Below, one piece after another: positions 1 to 7,383 of a DNA stretch of 64,000 bases. The notes below the pieces were generated by a model. The model was not told the origin of the DNA, did not search any database, and was given only the letters and a program-made list of their open reading frames with translations. Each line of letters starts with the position of its first letter. The first letter of the stretch is position 1. Source of the DNA: Lachnospiraceae bacterium (lineage in GTDB: Bacteria > Bacillota > Clostridia > Lachnospirales > Lachnospiraceae); contig JAMPFQ010000014.1 of assembly GCA_023664345.1 (NCBI GenBank), positions 48,758 through 112,757 on the forward strand, read 5' to 3'. The translations under genes were made by a program, and so were the position numbers.

Positions 1-572
1 CGCAGGGCGGCATGACGGGAGAAACTGTGGAGGTGCCGGAGAACCTGGATTACAGGGCGGGAAATGGTCTGCCGGAGGAACTGGTTCCTCCGGATGAGGA
101 TCTGCTGCTGGAGGCAGCGGCGGCTTCCGAGACGCTTTCCGCGGACACGGAGTATGTGTTGGAGGAGACCAATATACTGGATCAGTCCGTGGTGCGGACC
201 ACATGGAGGCTGCCCCGCCAATATATGGGCATGAACAGGCAGCAGTTTCTGGAGACGATGGAACTGTATGAGGCTCATCCGCCGCTCTCCGAGAGGGAGA
301 GGGGATTTGTGGGGCTGGAGGTGCTTTCCTTTTCCAGGGAGAGAGTGGTAGTGCGGATGGACTATCGGTATGTGCAGCCCAGCGCCAGCTTTTATCTGGC
401 TGTTTATGATAATGAGGTGGTGGTCTATCTGGAGGACAAGCGGACTGTTTATATCAATACAGAGATTCCGCTGGATTCTCTGCCGGAGAATGTGCAGCAG
501 GAGATCATACAGATGATGTGGATGCCGGATGAGGAGAGTTTGTATCAGTTTTTGGAGAGTTATTCCAGCTAA
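1..572 (+). CDS. BofC-like protein, C-terminal part (5' end outside window)
   Basis: The reading frame is open back to the left edge, so the gene is probably cut by the window; the first ATG inside is at 12 and gives 186 residues without a signal peptide. The last 70 or so residues (YLAVYDNEVVVYLEDKR, then a TEIPLDSLPENVQQEI stretch and ESLYQFLESYSS at the end) resemble the BofC C-terminal domain, which in Bacillus takes part in forespore control of sigma-K processing. The preceding acidic segment is not recognisable. Two hairpins follow the stop directly. Function is inferred from the domain only; in Lachnospiraceae such proteins may act elsewhere. Confidence 0.55.
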   Translation, partial: QGGMTGETVEVPENLDYRAGNGLPEELVPPDEDLLLEAAAASETLSADTEYVLEETNILDQSVVRTTWRLPRQYMGMNRQQFLETMELYEAHPPLSERERGFVGLEVLSFSRERVVVRMDYRYVQPSASFYLAVYDNEVVVYLEDKRTVYINTEIPLDSLPENVQQEIIQMMWMPDEESLYQFLESYSS

Positions 573-573
573 A

Positions 574-657
574 GGCGAAAAGATTTTCTAAGACGGTAGA
601 GTACACCGTCCAAGAAAATCTATGTTTCGCCTGGAAGAATCGTGAAACGATTCTTCC
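574..657. terminator. Two adjacent hairpins after the BofC-like gene
   Basis: Hairpin one pairs GGCGAAA (574-580) with TTTCGCC (625-631) and holds inner stems AGATTTTCT/AGAAAATCT and GACGGT/ACCGTC. Hairpin two pairs GGAAGAATCGT (633-643) with ACGATTCTTCC (647-657). No long T-run follows, so a classical terminator is uncertain. The pair is built like the one at 38364-38437. Confidence 0.5.
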
Positions 658-666
658 GGGGGCAGA

Positions 667-845
667 GGGACGGCGCCGGGATGTCAGGGTCGTTTTCAGC
701 AGCGGCTCGATAGGCGTTGCGAGGAGCTTCAGGCACGGCAATGCCCGTCATTGGACGGGCATCGCCGGAGTCTCCTCTTCACATCTCACTCACGCTGCTG
801 AAAATGACCCTGACACCCCGGCGCCTGTATCTGGCGGGTTGTAGT
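667..845 (-). repeat. Structured intergenic repeat, family E, copy 1
   Basis: On the minus strand this repeats the element at 51341-51517. Shared parts are GATACAGGCGCCGGGG at one end, an inner GAGATGTGRAGAGGAGACTCC block, a hairpin whose arms contain GATGCCCG/CGGGCAT, and GGCGCCGTCCC at the other end. The arms next to GGCGCC differ in sequence from copy 2 but still pair with each other. The rest of the 573-1042 gap (846-1042) holds nothing I can recognise. Confidence 0.7.
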
Positions 846-1042
846 AGGAAGAGCGGAAAGGCGGAAGGCGATAGTTTCAGGGGTTGAGGTGTGAGGGTGT
901 GGGTTGGAAGCAGGATTTACATATTGGTTTGGAGTGGCGGTACGTAGTAAGTGATGGGGAATAGGGGAAAAGGAGTTGGGGAGCGCCTGAGTGCGTTTTT
1001 TTTGCGAGAGATTTGTGGGCTGGAAGCGGCAGGGAGGATGGG

Positions 1043-2353
1043 ATGATGAGAAAGACAGTAGGAGTGATCGGCGGCGGCGCGGCGGGGATGATGGCGGCGA
1101 TCACGGCGGCCAGGCAGGGGGCGCGGGTGACGGTGCTGGAGGGGAATGACCGCGTGGGGAAGAAAATCTTGTCCACGGGGAACGGAAAGTGTAATCTGGG
1201 AAACAGGAAGCAGGGGCTGGAGGAGTATCATACGGAGCAGCCGGAGCGGTTAAGGAAATGTCTGGAGCGGTTTGGGACGGAGGATACGATTGCTTTTTTC
1301 CAGGGAATCGGGCTGCTCATAAAAGAGAAGAATGGATACCTTTATCCTGCCTGCGAGCAGGCTTCGGCGGTGTTGGATGTGCTTCGGTTCGAACTGGCGG
1401 CGTTGGGCGTGCAGGTGATCACCGGATGCAAGGTGGTGCAGATCCTGCCCGGACAGAAAGCAGGACGGGATCTGACGGAGGACAGCCGGAGCCCATCGAG
1501 CCGGAAAGACAGCCGAATCCGGCCGCAGGGAGGACAGATCGCGGTGAAGAGTGAGAAACAGACTTTCCGCTTTGACAGTGTGGTGATCGCCTGCGGGGGG
1601 AAAGCGGCGCCTAAGACAGGTTCTGACGGAAGCGGGTTTCAGCTGGCGGAGCAGATAGGACATAAGCTGATCCCTACGGTCCCGGCTCTGGTGCAGCTGC
1701 GTTGTGACGAGTCTTATCTGAAAGCGGTGTCAGGGGTGCGTGCGGATGCCATGATCTGTGTCTGGAACGGCGGAAAATGCGTTGCCTGTGAGAGAGGGGA
1801 ATTGCAGCTGACGGATCAGGGGATTTCGGGAATACCGGTCTTTCAGCTGAGCAGGCAGGTGAATTACATATTGCAGAAGCAGAGAGAAGTGGAAGTAACG
1901 GTGGACTTTCTGCCGGATTATGGGCAGGAGGAATACGAAGCGCTGCAGGTGGGCAGGAAGCTGCTGCAAAGTGACAGGACAGTGGAAGAATTTTTCACCG
2001 GACTGCTCCATAAAAAGCTGATGCAGCAGTTTGTGAAGCTGGCAGGGTTAAAGCCGGGGGAGCCTGCGGGGACGGCGGACGAGGATGCCATGAGGAGGGT
2101 CTATGGACTGTGCCGGGAATGGCGGGTTCATGTGACTGGGCACCATTCTTATGACAGTGCGCAGGCCTGCGCCGGAGGCGTGCCCTTGGATCAGGTGACG
2201 GAGGATCTGGAATCCTGCAGGGCGCCGGGTGTTTTCTTCGCCGGGGAGATCCTGGACGTGGATGGGAAATGCGGGGGCTATAACCTGCAGTGGGCATGGT
2301 GCAGCGGCTATCTGGCGGGGAAAGCGGCGGCTGATGTTTCAGGCAAAGGATGA
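1043..2353 (+). CDS. FAD-dependent oxidoreductase, HI0933/BaiN family
   Basis: A 436-residue flavoprotein. The N-terminus has the dinucleotide-binding signature (GVIGGGAAGMMAA, residues 6-18) followed by the DRVGKKILSTGNGKCNLGN block typical of this family. The C-terminus carries the second signature, GEILDVDGKCGGYNLQWAW. The start is set at the ATG at 1043 because GGGAGG lies just before it; the open frame extends further upstream without a ribosome site, and a second ATG follows at once. A charged, serine-rich insertion at about residues 140-160 is unusual. Relatives include BaiN, proposed to act in bile acid dehydroxylation, but most members have no proven substrate. Confidence 0.85.
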   Translation: MMRKTVGVIGGGAAGMMAAITAARQGARVTVLEGNDRVGKKILSTGNGKCNLGNRKQGLEEYHTEQPERLRKCLERFGTEDTIAFFQGIGLLIKEKNGYLYPACEQASAVLDVLRFELAALGVQVITGCKVVQILPGQKAGRDLTEDSRSPSSRKDSRIRPQGGQIAVKSEKQTFRFDSVVIACGGKAAPKTGSDGSGFQLAEQIGHKLIPTVPALVQLRCDESYLKAVSGVRADAMICVWNGGKCVACERGELQLTDQGISGIPVFQLSRQVNYILQKQREVEVTVDFLPDYGQEEYEALQVGRKLLQSDRTVEEFFTGLLHKKLMQQFVKLAGLKPGEPAGTADEDAMRRVYGLCREWRVHVTGHHSYDSAQACAGGVPLDQVTEDLESCRAPGVFFAGEILDVDGKCGGYNLQWAWCSGYLAGKAAADVSGKG

Positions 2354-2557
2354 CGGGACAGGGCTGTCCGCCGAAAACGATATTGCAGAGGAGCCTCTGT
2401 CAGACATCATGGTTGACAAAAAAGGCTCTGAGGAGCAAGGCGGAGTAATGTGACAGGGGTCTGCAGGCAAGATGCGGTAAACGCACTTTGGGATGTGGAG
2501 CACAACAGTGGGATCGTGAAAACAGGACAAGGTGCACTCTGCAGAATGGAGACAGGA

Positions 2558-4201
2558 ATGTTACGGATCAATCAGGTAAAGATAAGAATGGATCACACAG
2601 AACAGGACTTACGAAAGAAAGTGGCGGACATGCTCCGCATCCCTGTGGGAGAGATACGGACACTCACCATTGTGCGCCAGTCCATTGACGCTAGGAAAAA
2701 GCCGGAGATCTCTTACAGCTATACGGTGGATGTGGAAACGGCGGGCGAAGAAAGACTCTTACGGAAAATGAAAGGCAGGCTGCAGATCTCCAGGGCGGAG
2801 GATGTGAAGTATCGTTTCCCCGAATCGGGGACGAAAGAATCAAAATATCCGCCTGTAATCGTGGGAATGGGGCCGGCGGGATTGTTCTGCGGGTATTATC
2901 TGGCTTTGCACGGTTATCGTCCGATTCTGTTAGAGAGAGGGAAGTGCGTGGAGGAAAGGCAGAAAGACGTGGAGGCATTCTGGCGGACGGGGATGCTGGA
3001 CCCTGCTTCCAACGTGCAGTTTGGGGAGGGCGGTGCGGGCGCTTTTTCCGATGGCAAGCTGAACACGCTGGTAAAGGATAAGGATGGCCGGAACAGGGAG
3101 GTGCTGGAGACATTTGTGAAGTATGGGGCGAAAGAGAGTATCCGATATGAGGCAAAGCCCCATGTCGGCACGGATGTGCTCTGCCATGTGGTCAGGAACA
3201 TGAGGCAGGAGATCCTTGCGCTGGGCGGTCAGGTCAGGTTCGGGAGCCAGGTGACAAAGATACAGATCCGGAACGGACGGATCACAGGCGTGGAGATAAA
3301 CAGGAAAGAGACTCTGCCCTGCGAACAGCTGGTACTGGCCATCGGGCACAGCGCCAGGGATACGTTTCAGATGCTGTATGAAAAACAGATTCCCATGGAA
3401 GCAAAATCGTTTGCGGTGGGGCTTCGGGTGGAGCATCCCCAGTCCATGATCGATGAGAGCCAGTATGGCAGGATGGGGGCGGAAGTGGATCGTCTGGGTG
3501 CGGCGCCCTATAAGGTGGCAGCAAAGGCTTCCAACGGCAGAGGTGTTTATTCTTTCTGCATGTGCCCCGGCGGGTATGTGGTAAACGCATCTTCGGAGCC
3601 GGGCAGGACGGCGGTCAACGGTATGAGCTACAGCGGGCGTGACGGCAGTAATGCCAACAGTGCGATCATTGTGTCCGTGACCCCGGAGGATTTTGGCAGC
3701 GATCATCCCCTTGCAGGGGTGGAATTCCAGAGGCTTCTGGAAAAGCGGGCGTATGACCTGGGCGGAGGGAAAATCCCGGTGCAGCGATACGGGGCTTTTA
3801 GAAAGGAAGTTGTATCCGGCGGAAAAAGCCACACGGCATCAGCGCCCAAAGAAGCAGATTCCATGCCGGACAGTTCCCTGCAGCCTCAGTGCAGGGGTGC
3901 GTTCTGCTGGGCGGATGTGAGCAGGATCCTTCCTGTGGAATGTAATGAAGCATTTGTGGAGGGCATGGAGATCTTCGGCAGGCAGATCAGGGGCTTTGAC
4001 AGGGAGGACGCCATCCTGTCGGGAGTGGAGAGCCGGACTTCCTCCCCGGTGCGGATCTGCAGGGATGAGACATTGCAGTCAAAGGTCAGGGGACTTTATC
4101 CCTGCGGCGAGGGAGCGGGGTACGCGGGAGGCATCACATCCGCCGCCATGGATGGTCTGAGGGTGGCGGAGGCGATCGCGGCGGAATATCATATGGGATG
4201 A
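2558..4201 (+). CDS. FAD-dependent dehydrogenase, COG2509 type
   Basis: A 547-residue protein. The N-terminal domain (INQVKIRMDHTEQDLRKKV, then IVRQSIDARKKPEISYSYTVDV) is the small alpha/beta domain that precedes the FAD fold in this family. The FAD motif is IVGMGPAGLFCGYYLA near residue 106, followed by ERGKCVEERQKDVEAFW and GEGGAGAFSDGKLNT. The end (PCGEGAGYAGGITSAAMDGL) closes the FAD site. The ATG at 2558 has GGAG six bases upstream and matches the usual family start; the open frame begins earlier at a GTG. A Ser/Pro-rich insert near residues 445-475 is not typical. Substrate unknown. It lies about 200 bases after the previous flavoprotein gene. Confidence 0.85.
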   Translation: MLRINQVKIRMDHTEQDLRKKVADMLRIPVGEIRTLTIVRQSIDARKKPEISYSYTVDVETAGEERLLRKMKGRLQISRAEDVKYRFPESGTKESKYPPVIVGMGPAGLFCGYYLALHGYRPILLERGKCVEERQKDVEAFWRTGMLDPASNVQFGEGGAGAFSDGKLNTLVKDKDGRNREVLETFVKYGAKESIRYEAKPHVGTDVLCHVVRNMRQEILALGGQVRFGSQVTKIQIRNGRITGVEINRKETLPCEQLVLAIGHSARDTFQMLYEKQIPMEAKSFAVGLRVEHPQSMIDESQYGRMGAEVDRLGAAPYKVAAKASNGRGVYSFCMCPGGYVVNASSEPGRTAVNGMSYSGRDGSNANSAIIVSVTPEDFGSDHPLAGVEFQRLLEKRAYDLGGGKIPVQRYGAFRKEVVSGGKSHTASAPKEADSMPDSSLQPQCRGAFCWADVSRILPVECNEAFVEGMEIFGRQIRGFDREDAILSGVESRTSSPVRICRDETLQSKVRGLYPCGEGAGYAGGITSAAMDGLRVAEAIAAEYHMG

Positions 4202-4236
4202 TGCGGGCGCTTTTTTCAAATCCTGATGCACATTGA

Positions 4237-4265
4237 TTGACGGAGCAGGTAAAAGCGAGTACAAT
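4237..4265 (+). promoter_or_regulatory. Sigma-70-type promoter of the proB operon
   Basis: TTGACG (4237-4242), a 17-base spacer and TACAAT (4260-4265). Transcription would start near 4272, which leaves the ATG at 4277 almost leaderless and favours translation from 4301. Confidence 0.7.
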
Positions 4266-4300
4266 AGTTCTGGTATATGAGGAAAGGACACAGTATACAG

Positions 4301-5170
4301 ATGAGCGACTTAAGAGAACTGATCAGGGAGAAGAAGCGGATCGTGGTAAAGATAGGATCTTCCTCCCTGACCCATAAGGAGACGGGAGATATAGACTATA
4401 TCCGAATGGAGAAGCTTGTGCGGGAACTCAGCGATATCAGGAATCAGGGCAGGGAGGTTGTGCTGGTCTCCTCCGGCGCCATCGCTGCGGGAAAGAACGC
4501 CATGCACCTGAAAGAGATCAAAGCGGAGAGCCAGGCGGAGGCCATGGCGGTAAAGCAGGCCTGCTCGGCGGTGGGCCAGGCCAGGCTGATGATGACATAC
4601 CAGAGATTATTTGCGGAGTATAACCAGATCGCGGGGCAGATCCTGATGACGAAAAATACCATTGTGGATAACCTGAACCGCTACAACGCCCACAATACTT
4701 TCTCTGAACTGCTGAAGCTGGGCGTGATCCCCATTGTGAATGAAAACGATACCATTGCCACTTATGAGATCGAAATCGGGGACAATGATACCCTGTCGGC
4801 CATTGTGGCGGCGCTGGTGGGCGCAGACCTGCTGATCCTGCTTTCCGATATCGACGGCCTGTACACGGACGACCCCAGAAAGAATCCGGAGGCGGAATTT
4901 ATCGAGCAGGTGGATGAACTGACAGACGAATATCTGGGCATGGGCAAGGAGAGCACCGGGAGCAGCGTGGGGACCGGCGGCATGAACACCAAGCTGATCG
5001 CGGCGAAGATCGCCACCAGATCTGGCGCGGATATGATCATTGCCAACAGCAGGGACATCGGCGTGCTGCACAGGATATTGGCGGGAGAGCATGAGGGAAC
5101 GCTGTTTGTGGCGCATGAGGATGAGAATTTCGATCTGCCGGATCTTGTGAACGGACTTCATGATAAGTAA
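4301..5170 (+). CDS. proB: Glutamate 5-kinase
   Basis: Phosphorylates glutamate in the first step of proline synthesis. The protein (289 residues) has the amino acid kinase fold: RIVVKIGSSSLTH at the start, LVSSGAIAAGKNAM, then VNENDTIATYEIEIGDNDTLSA for glutamate binding and LLSDIDGLYTDDP. GTGGMNTKLIAAKIATRSGADMII completes the nucleotide site. It lacks the C-terminal PUA domain, as do many Firmicutes enzymes. An in-frame ATG at 4277 exists, but the promoter position and AGGAAAGG upstream of 4301 favour the later start. ProA, the next enzyme, is encoded two genes downstream. Confidence 0.93.
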   Translation: MSDLRELIREKKRIVVKIGSSSLTHKETGDIDYIRMEKLVRELSDIRNQGREVVLVSSGAIAAGKNAMHLKEIKAESQAEAMAVKQACSAVGQARLMMTYQRLFAEYNQIAGQILMTKNTIVDNLNRYNAHNTFSELLKLGVIPIVNENDTIATYEIEIGDNDTLSAIVAALVGADLLILLSDIDGLYTDDPRKNPEAEFIEQVDELTDEYLGMGKESTGSSVGTGGMNTKLIAAKIATRSGADMIIANSRDIGVLHRILAGEHEGTLFVAHEDENFDLPDLVNGLHDK

Positions 5171-5235
5171 GATGAATTTGTGGATAGAAAATAACAGGAA
5201 GTACTGAAAGGCCATGTTGAGGAAAGGATAATAGC

Positions 5236-5814
5236 TTGGGAGGGGATGCAGGTACAACTACAGGGACAAAATCCCGGATCCGCAGCAGGATACTAAAAAT
5301 CAGGAATGCCCTCACGGAAGAAGAGCGGAAGCATGCGGCCTGTCTGCTGACGGAGCGGATATTGGAGCATCAGTGGTACTGTCTGTCGGATATGATCCTC
5401 TGCTATGCGGACTATGGCAGTGAGATCAGTACCAGAGAGTTGATACTGAAAGCTTTGGCTGGGGGGAAAAAGGTTTTTCTGCCCAGGGTGGAGGGGGAGA
5501 GTATGACCTTTTATCGCATCCATGATTTAACGGCACTGGCGCAGGGATATAAAGGCATTTCTGAGCCCCGGGGAGATACGGAAAAGTATTGCGGTGGTGG
5601 GCAGGCGGAAAGGACATTATTGTTGATGCCGGGAGTGGCATTTGACAGGAATAGGAATAGGATCGGCTATGGAAAAGGCTTTTATGACCGGTTTCTGGCG
5701 GAGCATCCGGAGTTACAGCAGCGCTCCATTGCAGTGGGCTATCAATGCCAGCTGGTGGAGGAACTGCCTGCGGAGGAGACGGATATCAGGCCCTGTCAGG
5801 TGATCTGTGTGTGA
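5236..5814 (+). CDS. 5-formyltetrahydrofolate cyclo-ligase
   Basis: Converts 5-formyl-THF to 5,10-methenyl-THF using ATP, recycling a folate storage form. The 192-residue length is normal. Visible signatures are the basic N-terminus (KSRIRSRILKIRNALTEEER), FLPRVEGESMTFYRI, and the strongly conserved LLMPGVAFDRNRNRIGYGKGFYDRFL. There is no ATG near the start; TTG at 5236 is chosen because GGAAAGGA lies eight bases upstream and a stop codon closes the frame at 5218. It sits between proB and proA and is probably co-transcribed, although its chemistry is unrelated to proline. Confidence 0.9.
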   Translation: MGGDAGTTTGTKSRIRSRILKIRNALTEEERKHAACLLTERILEHQWYCLSDMILCYADYGSEISTRELILKALAGGKKVFLPRVEGESMTFYRIHDLTALAQGYKGISEPRGDTEKYCGGGQAERTLLLMPGVAFDRNRNRIGYGKGFYDRFLAEHPELQQRSIAVGYQCQLVEELPAEETDIRPCQVICV

Positions 5815-5828
5815 AAAGGAGAGAAAGC

Positions 5829-7076
5829 ATGATAAATTTACAGGAAATGGGTCAGCGTGCGGCTGCCACAAAGGCGCAGTTGAACCGGCTGACCACGGAG
5901 GAAAAGGATCAGGCGCTGCTTGCGGCGGCGGATGCCCTGTGCAGCCATTGTGAGGAGATCCTGGAGGCCAACCGGGAGGATATGGAAGCAGCTAAAAAGA
6001 ACGGCATGAGAGAGGGGATGCAGGATCGCCTGAAACTGACGGAGGACAGGATCGGCGCCATGGCGGAGGGACTGCGCCAGGTGGCGGAGCTGCCCGACTG
6101 TATCGGCGAGGTGATGGAGGAGTTTGACCGCCCCAACGGGATGCATCTGAAAAAGGTGCGCGTGCCCATGGGAGTCATCGGTATTATCTATGAGGCGCGG
6201 CCTAATGTGACCGCGGACGCTTTCGGGCTGTGCTTTAAGACGGGAAACGCCGTGATCTTAAAGGGAGGAAGCGATGCCCTGCAATCTAACCTTGCCATTG
6301 TGAAAGTGATCAGGGCGGCGCTGGAGCAGAGCGGGATCCCGGCGGATGTGCTGCAGCTGATCGGGGATACGGATCGCAGCGTGACGGTGGAATTCATGAA
6401 ACTGAAGCAGTATGTTGACCTGCTGATTCCCAGAGGAAGCGCGGGGCTGATCCGCAGCGTGGTGGAGAACAGCACCATACCGGTGATCGAGACCGGCACG
6501 GGGAACTGTCACGTCTATGTGGACAGGGCTGCAGACCTGGATATGGCGGCGCGGATCATTTATAACGCAAAGACACAGCGGATCAGCGTATGTAACGCCT
6601 GCGAGTCGCTGGTGGTGCACAGGGACGTGAGGGAGGCTTTCCTGCCGAAGCTGGCGGAGATCCTTGCGCCGAAGAATGTGGAACTGCGGGGGGACGAGCG
6701 TATCAGGGAGTTCCTGCCGGACTGCGCCGCCGCCAGGGAGGAGGATTATGGGACGGAGTATCTGGACTATATTTTGTCCCTGAAAACGGTGGACAGCCTG
6801 GAGGAGGCGATCGGGCACATCAACTGTTACGGCACCAGGCATTCCGAGTGCATTGTGACGGAGGATCGGGAAGCGGCGGAGAAATTTTTAAATGAGATCG
6901 ACGCAGCCTGTGTCTACTGGAATGTTTCCACCAGATTTACGGACGGCTATGAATTCGGCTTTGGGGCGGAGATCGGCATCAGCACGCAGAAGCTTCATGC
7001 CAGGGGTCCCATGGGGCTGAAAGAACTGACCTCTTATAAGTATACGATCCGGGGGAACGGGCAGGTCAGAGGGTGA
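5829..7076 (+). CDS. proA: Gamma-glutamyl phosphate reductase
   Basis: Reduces glutamyl 5-phosphate to the semialdehyde with NADPH, the second proline step. It is a 415-residue aldehyde-dehydrogenase-superfamily enzyme. Seen are PMGVIGIIYEARPNVTADAFGLCFKTGNAVILKGG, the catalytic cysteine region (AKTQRISVCNACESLVVH) and the end GPMGLKELTSYKYTIRGNGQVR that is characteristic of ProA. The ATG at 5829 follows AAAGGAGAG; the frame is open further upstream into the previous gene but without a start signal. The gap to the cyclo-ligase gene is only 14 bases, which supports one operon from 4272. Confidence 0.95.
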   Translation: MINLQEMGQRAAATKAQLNRLTTEEKDQALLAAADALCSHCEEILEANREDMEAAKKNGMREGMQDRLKLTEDRIGAMAEGLRQVAELPDCIGEVMEEFDRPNGMHLKKVRVPMGVIGIIYEARPNVTADAFGLCFKTGNAVILKGGSDALQSNLAIVKVIRAALEQSGIPADVLQLIGDTDRSVTVEFMKLKQYVDLLIPRGSAGLIRSVVENSTIPVIETGTGNCHVYVDRAADLDMAARIIYNAKTQRISVCNACESLVVHRDVREAFLPKLAEILAPKNVELRGDERIREFLPDCAAAREEDYGTEYLDYILSLKTVDSLEEAIGHINCYGTRHSECIVTEDREAAEKFLNEIDAACVYWNVSTRFTDGYEFGFGAEIGISTQKLHARGPMGLKELTSYKYTIRGNGQVRG

Positions 7077-7093
7077 AAAGAAGGTCGGATATC

Positions 7094-7333
7094 ATGACAT
7101 TATACGAAGCGAAAAAGGGAGAGCGGTACTGTATCTCAGGGCTGTACGTGGAACCCCAGATCACTAGGAGGTTACAGGCTCTGGGGCTGAACGACGGCAC
7201 GGTGCTCAACGTATTGAACCGGAAGAAAAAAGGCGCCCTGATCGTCCAGGTCAGGGGCACAAGGCTTGCCCTGGGCAAGCATATTTCCTCCAATATAGAG
7301 ATCAAGGAAGTACAGGGCGAAAAGAATCGCTGA
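7094..7333 (+). CDS. feoA: FeoA domain protein
   Basis: A 79-residue SH3-like protein that partners FeoB in ferrous iron uptake. The family pattern is visible: a first strand with GERYCISGL, then RRLQALGLNDGTVLNVLNR, and RLALGKHISSNIEI at the end. A GTG start at 7073 would overlap the proA stop; the ATG at 7094 with AGAAGG upstream gives the usual FeoA length and is preferred. It is separated from feoB by 50 bases and lies immediately after proA, so it may be partly read from the proline operon. No Fur-like box was recognised. Confidence 0.85.
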   Translation: MTLYEAKKGERYCISGLYVEPQITRRLQALGLNDGTVLNVLNRKKKGALIVQVRGTRLALGKHISSNIEIKEVQGEKNR

Positions 7334-7383
7334 CGTGATTTTTTAAATTTTGCGGATTTTTGGGAAGAGAAAAGAGAAACAGG

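Noticed and set aside
505-741. Small minus-strand frame over the BofC-like gene end and hairpins
   Set aside because: Covers hairpins and repeat E; no start signal and no conserved features.
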